Part shown: in pieces, positions 33,769 through 43,477 of the stretch
Numbering within the stretch: position 1 is the first letter of the stretch
How the letters are laid out: every line of letters begins with the position of its first letter
Source of the DNA: Paracoccus seriniphilus
Lineage (GTDB): Bacteria; Pseudomonadota; Alphaproteobacteria; Rhodobacterales; Rhodobacteraceae
NCBI RefSeq assembly: GCF_028553745.1
Contig: NZ_CP067129.1
Location: 1,904,501-1,968,500 of the forward strand
DNA length: 64,000 nucleotides
Reading direction: 5' to 3'
Position numbers and translations under genes: made by a program
The notes under the pieces: generated by a model
Told to the model about the DNA's origin: nothing
What the model saw: only the letters and a program-made list of their open reading frames with translations
Databases searched by the model: none

Positions 33769-35355
33769 TTGCATCGATCATCAGATATGAAGCGTCGTGA
33801 ATTCCTCAATGCCGCTGCTGCTGCGGCCGCTGGCGGAGCCTTTGTGGCAACACCCATCCGCGCAAAGGCACAGGCCGAAAGCACTGCCTCGGACACAATG
33901 CATCCCCCTCAGCCGGCAGCAATGGCCTTCAGTTTCGAAGATGTGGCCGGGCTGGCGACCGAGCGGGCGGCGAAGGTCTACAAGCAACCGGTGGCGGATC
34001 AGGTCGGAAGTTTCGCCGATCTGAACTATGACCAATATCGCGCCATCCGCTTTCGCCGCGCCAAGGATCCGCTCAGCCGCACCAGCCGGTTTTCCATGGA
34101 TCTGCTGCCGCCGGGGATGATTTTCTACGAGCCGGTCAATATCAACATTGTCCGTGACGGTGTGCCGATCAAGATCGACTTCGACCCCAAGCTGCTGGAA
34201 TTCGACCCGTCGCAATTCCCCGATGGTGCCGACCTTGAAACCAAGGGCGACATGGGCTGGTCGGGTTTTCGCCTGCGCACGATCCTGAATCGCCCCGGTG
34301 TCATGGATGAATTCCTGGTCTTCCAGGGCGCCAGCTACTTCCGTGCCGTCGCGCGGGGGACACTCTATGGTCTGTCGGCACGGGGGCTGGCCATCAAGAC
34401 CGGCAGCCCCGACGGCGAGGAATTCCCCCTGTTCACCGATTTCTGGGTGCATGAGCCCGATGAAACGTCCGAATCGGTGCGCATCCACGCGCTGCTGGAC
34501 AGCAAGTCGTTGACCGCGGCCTTTCAGTTCGACGTCAATCCCGGTGCCGTGACCATGGTTCGCACCCGCGTGGCAATCTTCCCGCGCGTCGATCTGCAAC
34601 ATACCGGCATTGCGCCGCTGACCTCGATGTTCTGGTTCAGCCCGGCCAGCCGCCGCAATGTCGATGACTATCGCCCCGCCGTCCATGACAGCGATGGCCT
34701 GCAAATGCACACGGGGGCCGGTCAGGCCCTCTGGCGCAGCCTGTCCTCGCACAAGACCCTGCAGATTTCGTCCTTCATCGACAAGAACCCGCGTGGTTTC
34801 GGCCTGATCCAGCGCAACCGCCAGTTCACGGATTATCAGGATGCCGAGGCAATGTATCATCAGCGCCCGTCAGCCTGGATCCAGCCCGAGGGCGAATGGG
34901 GCGAAGGCGAGGTCCGACTCATCGAGATCCCGGTCGAAAACGAGTTCAACGACAATATCGTCAGCTACTGGGTTCCCAAGGAGGTCCTGAAAAAGGACCA
35001 GCGGCATGAATTCCGCTATCGTCTCAGCTTTGCGCCGCTGCCGCCCAATGACGTGCCATTGGCCAAGGTCCGGCAGGTGCGCTCCGGCAGGTCGATCAAT
35101 GTCGAAACCACCCGCAGCTTCATCATCGATTTTGACCGGTCGCTTTTCACCGATGAACTGCCCCAGTTCCAGGTCAGCGCCTCGGCCGGTCGCATCGTCC
35201 ATTCCTATATCAAGCCGCTCGTGGCACAGAATGTCCTGCGTCTGGCCTTTGAATTCGAGCCGGGTGCCGCCACATTGGCCGATCTTCAGGCGCTGCTGGT
35301 CGACAAGGACGGGGTCGCCTTGAGCGAAACCTGGCTTTCGCGCTGGTCGGCATGA
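33769..35355 (+). CDS. opgG: Glucan biosynthesis protein G/D family, periplasmic (OpgG)
   Basis: 528 residues, required for making osmoregulated periplasmic glucans; OpgG shapes the glucan backbone in the periplasm. The N terminus has a twin-arginine-like signal, KRREFLNAAAAAAAGGAFVA, cleaved near AKAQ. The MdoG domain covers the rest (SRFSMDLLPPGMIFYEPVNI, FWVHEPDETSE). AGAAGGA lies ten bases before a TTG at 33769, while the in-frame ATG at 33787 has no ribosome site, so TTG is taken; the ATG start remains possible and gives 522 residues. The stop overlaps opgH (ATGA). The Tat-type signal favours OpgD-like export, but the operon position is that of OpgG. Confidence 0.9.
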   Translation: MHRSSDMKRREFLNAAAAAAAGGAFVATPIRAKAQAESTASDTMHPPQPAAMAFSFEDVAGLATERAAKVYKQPVADQVGSFADLNYDQYRAIRFRRAKDPLSRTSRFSMDLLPPGMIFYEPVNINIVRDGVPIKIDFDPKLLEFDPSQFPDGADLETKGDMGWSGFRLRTILNRPGVMDEFLVFQGASYFRAVARGTLYGLSARGLAIKTGSPDGEEFPLFTDFWVHEPDETSESVRIHALLDSKSLTAAFQFDVNPGAVTMVRTRVAIFPRVDLQHTGIAPLTSMFWFSPASRRNVDDYRPAVHDSDGLQMHTGAGQALWRSLSSHKTLQISSFIDKNPRGFGLIQRNRQFTDYQDAEAMYHQRPSAWIQPEGEWGEGEVRLIEIPVENEFNDNIVSYWVPKEVLKKDQRHEFRYRLSFAPLPPNDVPLAKVRQVRSGRSINVETTRSFIIDFDRSLFTDELPQFQVSASAGRIVHSYIKPLVAQNVLRLAFEFEPGAATLADLQALLVDKDGVALSETWLSRWSA

Positions 35356-37445
35356 GCGACGATCAGAACATGACCGCCATTCTGACCCCGGTGCCGCCCG
35401 AGGCCCCTCTGGCCATGCCGGTGCAGGATTTTGCCACGGCGCCCAAGGTCAGGCGTCCGCGCGGCCACGATTGCTGGCGTGTCTGGCTGGCCCGCGTCAT
35501 CGCCTTTGGCGGCACGGCAGCCATTGCCGTGGTCGGGCTGTTGCAGATGTTCGCGGCCTTCGGGGACAAGCCCACGCCCATGCAGATGGCCTTGCTGGTG
35601 CTCTTCGTGCCGACATTTGCCTGGGTCGGTTTTTCCTTCTGTGCACTGCTCGCCGGATTGCTTGCACCGCGCATCACGACGCCGCAGGGGCGCAATGATG
35701 CACGAATCGCGGTCGTCATGCCGATCTATCACGAAAATGCCGCCCAGAGCATCGGCTTACTGGGGGCACTTGCGACCGACCTGGCGCGGCAGGGAATGAC
35801 CGGTCGGGCCGAGATTTTCGTGCTGTCGGACAGTCGTGATCCTGCGGTCGCCGTCAATGAAACCCTCGCCGTTGCGGCGGTCCGCGAAAACGCGCCGCTG
35901 CCGATCTGGTATCGTCGCCGGACCAGCAATGAGGATCGCAAATCCGGCAATGTGGCCGAATTCCTGCGTCGCTGGGGCGGGCGATATGATCAGATGGTGG
36001 TGCTGGATGCCGACAGCGTCATGACCGGTGACACCATTGCGCAACTGTCGGCGCGGATGAATGCAGATCCCGATCTGGGCCTGATCCAGACCATGCCGAT
36101 TCTGGTGGGTGGTGAAACCATCTTCGCACGGCTGACGCAATTTGCCGGGCGCGTCTACGGCCCGATGATTGCACGCGGCGTGGCCGCCTGGTCCGGAGAT
36201 ACCGGAAACTATTGGGGCCATAACGCCATCATCCGCGTCAGCGCCTTTGCCAGCGCCTGTGGCTTGCCCCGGCTGAGCGGCCGCCCGCCCTTTGGCGGCA
36301 CCATTCTCAGCCATGATTTCGTCGAAGCCGCGGCCCTGTGCCGCGCGGGCTGGAAGGTCAGGCTGGATGCAGATCTGCGCGGCAGCTTCGAGGGCTGCCC
36401 GCCGACACTGCTGGACATGGCCGCGCGCGAGCGTCGTTGGGCGCAGGGCAACCTGCAGCATGCCCGCCTGTTTACCATGCGCGGCGCGCGGGCCATCAGC
36501 CGACTGCATTTTGCGATCGGCATTCTGGGTTTCCTGATGAGCCCCATCTGGCTGGCACTGATCCTTGTCGGTCTGGTGCTGTCCGCGACCGTCCTGCTGT
36601 CGACGCCGGAATATTTCCCCAATTCCTATCAGTTGTTCCCCGACTGGCCGGTCTTTGACGCGCGACGCATGCTGTGGCTGTTCATCGCCGCCATGAGCCT
36701 GTTGCTGATGCCCAAGCTGATCGCGACCTTGCGGGCGTGGATGCGGCCCTTGGGGCAGGAATCGGGCGGGCCGGTGCACATCTTTGCCAGCGCCCTGTTC
36801 GAGATTGTCCTTTCCGCCCTGATTGCCCCTGTTCAGATGCTGATCCAGACCCGCCAGATCTTCGACATCCTGCGCGGCCGTGACAGTGGCTGGCAGGCGC
36901 AAACCCGGGCTGGCCATATGCCCGACTGGCAAGTGGTGCTCAGCCGGCACTGGGCGCATGTCCTGCTGGGTGTGGCGACGCTGATCGTGCTGGCTCAGTT
37001 CTCGCCCGCGCAGTTGATCTGGCTGTCACCCATCCTCGCGGGTCTGATTCTGTCGCCACTGACCTCGCGCCTGTCGGCCAGCCCGATTTTCGGCAGATGG
37101 GCCCGGATGCGCGGATTGCTGGTGACCCCCGAAGAGCGAAATCCTCCGGCGATCCTCTCCGAGGCGGTCGCCAAGGCCCGCGCCCTGCCCCGCCCGCTGA
37201 GCGGACCCGAGGCGATCCTGCGTCTGGGCCGTGACCCTCAGGCCCGCGCACGGCATGTTTCCATGCTGGAGCCGATGACGACGGAAGGTCCGGTCGCGCA
37301 GCGGCTGCCCCATATCACCGCAGCTGCCAAGATCGAGAACGCGGCAGATCAGACCGAGGCTCTGGACTTTCTTGACGCGGCAGAAACCAGCGCGCTTGTC
37401 TCGGACCCTGCGCTGCTTGCGCAGTTCAGCCGCCTGCCCTGTTGA
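35352..37445 (+). CDS. opgH: Glucans biosynthesis glucosyltransferase H
   Basis: 697-residue inner-membrane GT2 enzyme that polymerises glucose from UDP-glucose and passes the chain to the periplasm. Two N-terminal membrane segments (about 40-100) precede the cytoplasmic domain (VVMPIYHENAAQ, then VVLDADSVMTGDT with the DAD motif, and RRWAQGNLQH as the Q-x2-R-W equivalent). Several C-terminal membrane segments follow (about 390-590). It is shorter than the ~850-residue enterobacterial form, as usual in this family. It is coupled to opgG by a 4-base overlap. Confidence 0.95.
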   Translation: MSDDQNMTAILTPVPPEAPLAMPVQDFATAPKVRRPRGHDCWRVWLARVIAFGGTAAIAVVGLLQMFAAFGDKPTPMQMALLVLFVPTFAWVGFSFCALLAGLLAPRITTPQGRNDARIAVVMPIYHENAAQSIGLLGALATDLARQGMTGRAEIFVLSDSRDPAVAVNETLAVAAVRENAPLPIWYRRRTSNEDRKSGNVAEFLRRWGGRYDQMVVLDADSVMTGDTIAQLSARMNADPDLGLIQTMPILVGGETIFARLTQFAGRVYGPMIARGVAAWSGDTGNYWGHNAIIRVSAFASACGLPRLSGRPPFGGTILSHDFVEAAALCRAGWKVRLDADLRGSFEGCPPTLLDMAARERRWAQGNLQHARLFTMRGARAISRLHFAIGILGFLMSPIWLALILVGLVLSATVLLSTPEYFPNSYQLFPDWPVFDARRMLWLFIAAMSLLLMPKLIATLRAWMRPLGQESGGPVHIFASALFEIVLSALIAPVQMLIQTRQIFDILRGRDSGWQAQTRAGHMPDWQVVLSRHWAHVLLGVATLIVLAQFSPAQLIWLSPILAGLILSPLTSRLSASPIFGRWARMRGLLVTPEERNPPAILSEAVAKARALPRPLSGPEAILRLGRDPQARARHVSMLEPMTTEGPVAQRLPHITAAAKIENAADQTEALDFLDAAETSALVSDPALLAQFSRLPC

Positions 37446-37475
37446 TCAGGGACACAGCGAAGGTTAGCCCACATC

Positions 37476-38591
37476 ATGAACCGCCTGATCGCCCTTGACA
37501 TGCTGCGCGGCTATGCGCTGGTCTGCATCATGCTGGACCATATGCCGGTCTCCGGCCTGCGTGGCCTGACGCTGGCAAATTTCTCGATCTTCGACGCCGC
37601 CGAACTGTTCGTTCTGCTGTCGGGATTCCTGGTTGGCCTGGTCTGGCAAAGTGTCGAGCGGCGCGATGGCATGCGCAAGGCCCAATGGCGTTTTGCCCGC
37701 CGCGCCTTCGAGGTCTGGCGGGCCCTGGTGGTCGGCGGCGTTGTGATGGCCCTGCTTTCGGCAGGCCTGCTGGCGGTCGGCATGAAACATACCGCGATCT
37801 GGAACCAATATGCGGTCTGGATCATCGAAAACCCGCTTGGCTATCTGGGTGTTCTGGCGACGATGTGGCTGCAGCCCAATCTGCTGGATGTGCTGGCGGT
37901 CTATGTGGTGCTGATCGCCTCGGCGCCGTTGCTTGTGCCGGTGCTGAAACGCTTTCCGCTGATCTTCGCCATCGGATCGCTGATCCTGTGGTGGTTTGCC
38001 CCCGTTCTGAACCCGCTTCTGCCCAATCACAACAAGAACGGACTGCTGTTCAACCCGTTCGGCTGGCAGATGCTGTTCTTTACCGGTGTTGCCATGGGCC
38101 TGTTTCGCCAGAAATTCATGCCGGTGCTGCGGCGCCATCGCACCCTGTTGACCTCTCTGGCCACGGGCATGTTCCTGTTCGGAGCCACCATCGTCATCGC
38201 CTCGAAGATCGGAGAGCCAGCCCTGCCCCTGCGGCAGGCGCTGAAACAGGTCTATGGCAGCATCGACAAATGGCATCTGGACGGCACGCGCTATCTGGCC
38301 ATTGTCGCCGCAAGCTGGCTGGTCGCGGTGCCGCTGGCCGACGTGATGGAGCGACTGGCCAGCACGAGACTGGGCGTGGGGCTGCAGCAGATCGGCCGGG
38401 GTGGCCTGTGGTCATTCCTGGCCTGCGTGCTGCTGTCCGTGCTTGGCGATGCCTTCCAGATGAATCCGCCCGATCAGGGGTTCCTGCGCAAACTGGTGGT
38501 GGACCTTTGGGCAATCTTGGCACTCTGGTGGGTTTCGGTCATGTGGCTGACCTATGGCGCACCCTGGCAAAAGCGCCGAAAGGCAGAATAA
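37476..38591 (+). CDS. opgC: OpgC family membrane protein (periplasmic glucan substitution)
   Basis: 371 residues with about ten hydrophobic segments. It begins MNRLIALDMLRGYALVCIML and has FSIFDAAELFVLLSGFLVGL and FNPFGWQMLFFTGVAMG, the OpgC/acyltransferase-3-like signature. OpgC proteins decorate periplasmic glucans, by succinylation in Rhodobacter. AAGG lies upstream of the ATG, 30 bases after opgH, completing opgGHC. Confidence 0.92.
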   Translation: MNRLIALDMLRGYALVCIMLDHMPVSGLRGLTLANFSIFDAAELFVLLSGFLVGLVWQSVERRDGMRKAQWRFARRAFEVWRALVVGGVVMALLSAGLLAVGMKHTAIWNQYAVWIIENPLGYLGVLATMWLQPNLLDVLAVYVVLIASAPLLVPVLKRFPLIFAIGSLILWWFAPVLNPLLPNHNKNGLLFNPFGWQMLFFTGVAMGLFRQKFMPVLRRHRTLLTSLATGMFLFGATIVIASKIGEPALPLRQALKQVYGSIDKWHLDGTRYLAIVAASWLVAVPLADVMERLASTRLGVGLQQIGRGGLWSFLACVLLSVLGDAFQMNPPDQGFLRKLVVDLWAILALWWVSVMWLTYGAPWQKRRKAE

Positions 38592-38672
38592 TCCGGTTGC
38601 AACGTTCTAAATGACGTCGAGGAACATGTCATAATATTGCTAGATGGTCAGGTTTTCGGTAACTACCGCGCT

Positions 38673-38691
38673 CATGGTGCAAACAACCATG
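38673..38691 (+). promoter_or_regulatory. Candidate operator upstream of nadABC
   Basis: A perfect palindrome CATGGT-N7-ACCATG lies 62 bases before the nadA start and about 40 bases after a -10-like CATAATATT (near 38630). In many bacteria nadABC is repressed in response to NAD status; this is the best operator candidate here, but no regulator can be named. Confidence 0.35.
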
Positions 38692-38752
38692 CACTGCCGG
38701 GACCAAGATTTCCCATATCCGCAGGGCCGATCCACCACGGGAGGACACCACT

Positions 38753-39805
38753 TTGCTAGACCTGACGGCCATTCGCGACGAATTGCAGGCCCATTACGAT
38801 CTGAAACCGTCGCTCGAGCTTGCCGAAAGCATGTCCGACATTCATGCCCGCATGGACCGCGTGGTGCCCCTGCCCGACTGGGCGGTCGCGGCCCCCTATG
38901 TCGCCGCGATCAATCGGCTGAAGCAGGAACGCAATGCCGTCATCCTGGCCCATAACTACATGACACCCGACATCTATCACGGTGTCGCGGATGTCGTCGG
39001 GGACAGCCTTGCGCTGGCGATCGAGGCCACCAAGGTCAAGGCCGATGTCATCGTGCAATGCGGTGTCCATTTCATGGCCGAAACCTCCAAGATCCTCAGC
39101 CCCGAGAAAACCGTGCTGATGCCCGATATGGAGGCCGGTTGCTCTCTGGCCGAAAGCATCACCGCCGAAGGCATCGCGGAAATGCGCGCCCGCTATCCCG
39201 GCGCAGCGGTGGTCAGCTATGTGAACACCACTGCCGAGGTGAAGGCGGCCTCGGATATCTGCTGCACCTCTGCCAATGCCGCCCAGATCGTCGGCGCGAT
39301 GGAAGGCGACACGGTCATCATGACGCCGGACAAATATCTGGCACAGAATGTCGCCAAACAGGTTCCCCACAAACGTGTCGTCTGGTGGGACGGGCGCTGC
39401 ATCGTGCATGAACGCTTTACGCCTCAGGATCTGCGCGATTTCCGCAGCTGGCATCCGGATCTGAAGATCATCGCCCATCCCGAATGCCCGCCCGACGTCG
39501 TGGCCGAGGCCGATTTTGCAGGCTCGACCGCCGGAATTCTCGAGTGGGTCGGGCGCGAGCGTCCGGCGCAGGCAATGCTGGTGACCGAATGTTCGATGGC
39601 TTCGAACATCTCGGACGCGCATCCCGAAGTCGATTTCCTGGGGCCGTGCAACATGTGCCCTTACATGAAGAAGATCACGCTGGAGAAAATTCTCTGGTCG
39701 CTGCACAGCATGACCGGCGCGGTCGAGGTCGATCCCGCGATTGCCGCCGATGCCCGTCGTTCGGTCGAGCGGATGATCGCGCTGTCCCAGAAGCTTGCAG
39801 CCTGA
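38753..39805 (+). CDS. nadA: Quinolinate synthase A
   Basis: 350 residues, a [4Fe-4S] enzyme that condenses iminoaspartate with dihydroxyacetone phosphate to quinolinate. Cluster cysteines lie in IVQCGVHFMAETS, in the AGCSLAES or TSANA region, and in GPCNMCPYMKKITLE. NAVILAHNYMTPDIY is the substrate-binding N-terminal motif. The start is a TTG with GGGAGG eight bases upstream. It is the first gene of nadABC; nadB follows after 13 bases. Confidence 0.96.
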   Translation: MLDLTAIRDELQAHYDLKPSLELAESMSDIHARMDRVVPLPDWAVAAPYVAAINRLKQERNAVILAHNYMTPDIYHGVADVVGDSLALAIEATKVKADVIVQCGVHFMAETSKILSPEKTVLMPDMEAGCSLAESITAEGIAEMRARYPGAAVVSYVNTTAEVKAASDICCTSANAAQIVGAMEGDTVIMTPDKYLAQNVAKQVPHKRVVWWDGRCIVHERFTPQDLRDFRSWHPDLKIIAHPECPPDVVAEADFAGSTAGILEWVGRERPAQAMLVTECSMASNISDAHPEVDFLGPCNMCPYMKKITLEKILWSLHSMTGAVEVDPAIAADARRSVERMIALSQKLAA

Positions 39806-39818
39806 GGACAGACCACAG

Positions 39819-41381
39819 GTGCATCAGATCAACACCAACCGCGTCGTGATCGTGGGCGCCGGGCTTGCGGCGCTTTACGCGGCGCTGAAGCTGGCCCCGC
39901 GTCCGGTCCTGATGATTTCGCCCGACCCTCTGGGCGAAGGCGCCAGTTCGGCCTGGGCACAGGGCGGTGTTGCCGCCGCCATGAGTGGCGATGACAGCGC
40001 AGAGGCCCATGCAAGGGATACGATGCGCGCCGGTGCCGGCAGCGTCGATGCCGAAATTGCCCGCATGGTCACCGATGAGGCGCAGGCGCATATCCTGGAC
40101 CTGACCAGCCTCGGCACGCCTTTCGACCGTTCGGCCGATGGCGGATATGTCATGTCGCGTGAGGCCGCGCACAGCTTTGCACGCGTCGTCAGGGTGAGGG
40201 GCGATCAGGCAGGTGCGGAAATCATGCGCGCCCTGATTTCCCAGACCCGCGCCACACCCTCAATTCAGGTGCTGGAAGGGGTCGTCGCGACGGGGCTGAT
40301 CCGACAGGGCAATGCCATTGCCGGTGTCTCCATCGCCAAGAGCGAAGGCTCGGCATCGCTGGCCCTGCATGCTCCGGCGGTTCTGCTGGCGGGCGGCGGC
40401 TCGGGCGGGCTGTATGCGATCACCACCAATCCTCCCCGCATCCGGGGCGAGGTCATCGGCATGGCCGCACGCGCGGGGGCGGTGATCGCGGATGCCGAAT
40501 TCGTCCAGTTCCACCCCACCGCGATAGATTGCGGGATCGATCCCGCGCCGCTGGCGACCGAGGCCCTGCGCGGCGAAGGTGCTCATCTGCTCAACGCGGC
40601 AGGCGAACGTTTCATGCCTGCGGTCCATCCCGATGCCGAGCTTGCCCCCCGCGATATCGTGGCCCGCGCCATCTATGCGCAGACACAGGCCGGTCAGCGC
40701 CCGATGCTGGACACACGCGACTGTCTTGGCCCGCGCATCCTCACGGAGTTTCCCGCCGTGGCCGAAGCCTGCGCCAAGGCGGGCATCGATCCGGTCACCC
40801 AGGCGATCCCGGTGGCCGCTGCAGCGCATTACCATATGGGCGGCGTAGCGGTCGGGGCGAATGGCCGCGCCAGCCTGGAAGGGCTGTGGGTCTGTGGCGA
40901 GGCTTCCTCGACCGGCCTGCACGGTGCCAACCGGCTGGCTTCGAATGGCTTGCTCGAGGCGCTGGTCTTTGGTCGAATCTGCGCAATGGATATCGCCGAC
41001 AGCATTGCACCATTCGAGGATGAGGCCGAACCCGTCAAACTGCCCGAACTGCCCGTTGCACCACTGGCCCGCGACGATCTGGTGCAGGAATTGCGTCAGG
41101 CCATGACTCGCGGTGCCGGCGTGCTGCGCAACGCGGCAGGGCTGCAACAGACCTTGGCCACCATCGCCCGGATCGAAGCTGCCCAGCCCGGTTGCGATGC
41201 GCTGTTGAACATGACCGCCACCGCCACGCTGATCTGCGCCGCCGCATATGAACGGCGCGAAAGCCGGGGGGCGCATTGTCGCGACGATTTCCCCAATGCG
41301 GCGGAACCCGCGCGCCGCAGCCGGATGACATTGCAACGCGCGCTTGCCCTGCGCGACACCCTGCTATCGGAGGTTTCATGA
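39819..41381 (+). CDS. nadB: L-aspartate oxidase
   Basis: 520 residues, an FAD enzyme of the succinate dehydrogenase flavoprotein family. It oxidises aspartate to iminoaspartate, handed to NadA. The FAD motif is VVIVGAGLAALYAALKL. GASSAWAQGGVAAAM and EFVQFHPTAI are family signatures, and GLHGANRLASNGLLEALVFG closes the FAD site. I chose the GTG at 39819 because GAGGA sits ten bases upstream and an earlier TTG would overlap nadA. It overlaps nadC by four bases. Confidence 0.95.
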   Translation: MHQINTNRVVIVGAGLAALYAALKLAPRPVLMISPDPLGEGASSAWAQGGVAAAMSGDDSAEAHARDTMRAGAGSVDAEIARMVTDEAQAHILDLTSLGTPFDRSADGGYVMSREAAHSFARVVRVRGDQAGAEIMRALISQTRATPSIQVLEGVVATGLIRQGNAIAGVSIAKSEGSASLALHAPAVLLAGGGSGGLYAITTNPPRIRGEVIGMAARAGAVIADAEFVQFHPTAIDCGIDPAPLATEALRGEGAHLLNAAGERFMPAVHPDAELAPRDIVARAIYAQTQAGQRPMLDTRDCLGPRILTEFPAVAEACAKAGIDPVTQAIPVAAAAHYHMGGVAVGANGRASLEGLWVCGEASSTGLHGANRLASNGLLEALVFGRICAMDIADSIAPFEDEAEPVKLPELPVAPLARDDLVQELRQAMTRGAGVLRNAAGLQQTLATIARIEAAQPGCDALLNMTATATLICAAAYERRESRGAHCRDDFPNAAEPARRSRMTLQRALALRDTLLSEVS

Positions 41382-42229
41382 CCACGCTGCCCGCCCTGCC
41401 CGACATGATCCTTGAACCGCTGGTGCGCTCGGCGCTTCTGGAGGATCTGGGCACGAATGGCGATATCACCACCCGGACGGTCATTCCTGCCGGAACCCAT
41501 TACCGGGCACGGATCGTGGCACGGCAATCCGGCATCGCCTCGGGGATGCAACTGGCACGAATCGCGTTTTCGCTGGTCGATCCGACACTGAAGATTACCG
41601 TCATCCGCGATGACGGCAGCGAATTTGCCGCTGGCGACGAACTGGCCATCATCGAGGGCGATGCGGCCTCGATCCTGTCGGGCGAAAGGGTCGCGCTGAA
41701 CTTCGCGGGACGGCTTTGCGGCATCGCCACCATGACTGCGGCTTTCGTCGCGCAAACCGCAGGCACTGACACCCGCATCACCTGCACGCGCAAGACCACA
41801 CCCGGGTTGCGCATGGTCGAAAAACAGGCGGTGCTGCATGGCGGCGGCTTCAGCCATCGCTTTTCACTGTCCGATGCGATCCTGATCAAGGACAACCATA
41901 TTGCCGCTGCGGGGGGCATCAGACCGGTCCTGCAATCGGTCAAGGCCCATGCCTCGCATATGATGCGCGTCGAGATCGAGGTCGATCACCTCGACCAGCT
42001 GCAGCAGGTCCTGGACGAAGGCGGTGCAGATGTGGTCCTGCTGGACAACATGTCCACCGAAATGCTGCAAAAGGCCGTGGCGATGAACGCCGGGCGGCTG
42101 GTGCTGGAGGCATCAGGCAACATGCGGCTGGAGCGCATCGCCGAAGTCGCCGCGACCGGGGTCAATTACATCTCCTCGGGCGCATTGACGCATTCGGCCA
42201 CGACGATCGACCTGGGGCTGGATTTCTAG
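41378..42229 (+). CDS. nadC: Nicotinate-nucleotide pyrophosphorylase (carboxylating)
   Basis: 283 residues, quinolinate phosphoribosyltransferase: quinolinate plus PRPP to nicotinate mononucleotide, CO2 and PPi. TRITCTRKTTPGLR holds the phosphate/quinolinate-binding Arg-Lys residues, and LIKDNHIAAAGG and VLLDNMSTEML belong to the barrel active site. It starts at the ATG overlapping the nadB stop, with CGGAGG upstream. It is the last gene of nadABC and is convergent with ackA 12 bases away. Confidence 0.96.
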   Translation: MTTLPALPDMILEPLVRSALLEDLGTNGDITTRTVIPAGTHYRARIVARQSGIASGMQLARIAFSLVDPTLKITVIRDDGSEFAAGDELAIIEGDAASILSGERVALNFAGRLCGIATMTAAFVAQTAGTDTRITCTRKTTPGLRMVEKQAVLHGGGFSHRFSLSDAILIKDNHIAAAGGIRPVLQSVKAHASHMMRVEIEVDHLDQLQQVLDEGGADVVLLDNMSTEMLQKAVAMNAGRLVLEASGNMRLERIAEVAATGVNYISSGALTHSATTIDLGLDF

Positions 42230-42241
42230 CGCGCTCCGCCC

Positions 42242-43405
42242 CTATGGGGTTTCGGGGCTACCTTGCCGGTCAAGCAGGTTGAAGACCGAACGCGCGATGA
42301 CCAGTTCTTCATTGGTTGGGACGACACGCACCACGACCTTGCCATCCGAGATGACCGGGTCGTTCCGGCTGTTGGCCTCATCCTGCAACGCGATTCCCAG
42401 CCATCCCAGATCCGCGCAGACCTTTGCCCGCAGCGCGGCCGAGTTCTCGCCGATGCCGCCGGTAAAGACCAGGCAGTCCAATCCACCCAGAACTGCCGCC
42501 ATGGCACCGATTTCACGGCGAATCCGAAAGGCGAAATAGTCAATTGCCTGCTGGCTTTCCTTGGTGCCGGAGTCCTGCAGAACCCGCATGTCATTCGACA
42601 GGCCCGACAGCCCCTTCAGCCCGGACTCCAGATAAAGCAGATCGCTGATCTGCTCTGCGCTCATCCCCTCTTGCTGGAACAGATACAACACCACGCCGGG
42701 ATCCAGCTGGCCGCATCGCGTGCCCATCGGCAGCCCGTCCAGTGCCGAGAATCCCATGGTCGAACTGACCGAATGTCCGTCGCGAAGCGCACAAAGCGAG
42801 GCCCCGTTTCCCAGATGAGCGACCACGCAGCGTTCGTGGCCGTCCGGGTCGATGCGGGCCAGTTCTTCAGCAATATAGCGATAGCTCAGCCCGTGAAATC
42901 CATAGCGCCGGATTCCCTTGGCGTAATATTCGCGCGGCAGGGCGAAGGCATCATTCACCCAGGGGTGCCCGCGATGGAAGGCAGTATCGAAACAGCCGAT
43001 CTGCACGGCCTGGGGAAAGGCAGCCATTGCCGCGCGAACCCCGGCCAGATTATGCGGCTGATGCAAGGGCGCGAAAGCTGAGAGCTGCTCAAGATCGCTC
43101 AGGACAGCCTCGTCCAGCAGAGCCGGCGCGTCATGTTCCGTACCGCCATGCACGATCCGATGTCCGACGGCAACGATATGTTCGGAGGCGACCTCTTCCA
43201 GAATGGCGCGGATCCCGGCAGCGTGATCGATCGGGCCCAGATGGCGGAAGTGCCGGGATTCACCATGTCCGACCGTAAGGGTGGCGTCATCGCTGCCAAG
43301 CGCGTCGACATGGCCCGAGAGACGCAGAACCGGAGATGTGCCCGCGTGATAGACCGAGAATTTGATCGTCGCTGATCCTGCATTCAGCGTCAGAATGTTA
43401 CTCAT
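42242..43405 (-). CDS. ackA: Acetate kinase
   Basis: 387 residues, ASKHA-fold kinase that interconverts acetate plus ATP and acetyl phosphate. It begins ILTLNAGSATIKFSVY (family NAGSSSxKF). HRIVHGG, FDTAFHRGHPWV and VAHLGNGASLCA are diagnostic, and FTGGIGENSAALR forms the adenine site. No phosphotransacetylase gene is adjacent, so it may serve acetate or propionate activation. It is preceded by a weak GGGACAGC ribosome site. Confidence 0.94.
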   Translation of the reverse strand: MSNILTLNAGSATIKFSVYHAGTSPVLRLSGHVDALGSDDATLTVGHGESRHFRHLGPIDHAAGIRAILEEVASEHIVAVGHRIVHGGTEHDAPALLDEAVLSDLEQLSAFAPLHQPHNLAGVRAAMAAFPQAVQIGCFDTAFHRGHPWVNDAFALPREYYAKGIRRYGFHGLSYRYIAEELARIDPDGHERCVVAHLGNGASLCALRDGHSVSSTMGFSALDGLPMGTRCGQLDPGVVLYLFQQEGMSAEQISDLLYLESGLKGLSGLSNDMRVLQDSGTKESQQAIDYFAFRIRREIGAMAAVLGGLDCLVFTGGIGENSAALRAKVCADLGWLGIALQDEANSRNDPVISDGKVVVRVVPTNEELVIARSVFNLLDRQGSPETP

Positions 43406-43477
43406 GCTGTCCCTTTCGGTTCATGCGCCCCTGCCCCTGCATTTCCGACAGGGTGTCCTGGGCCGATGATGCCTAAT

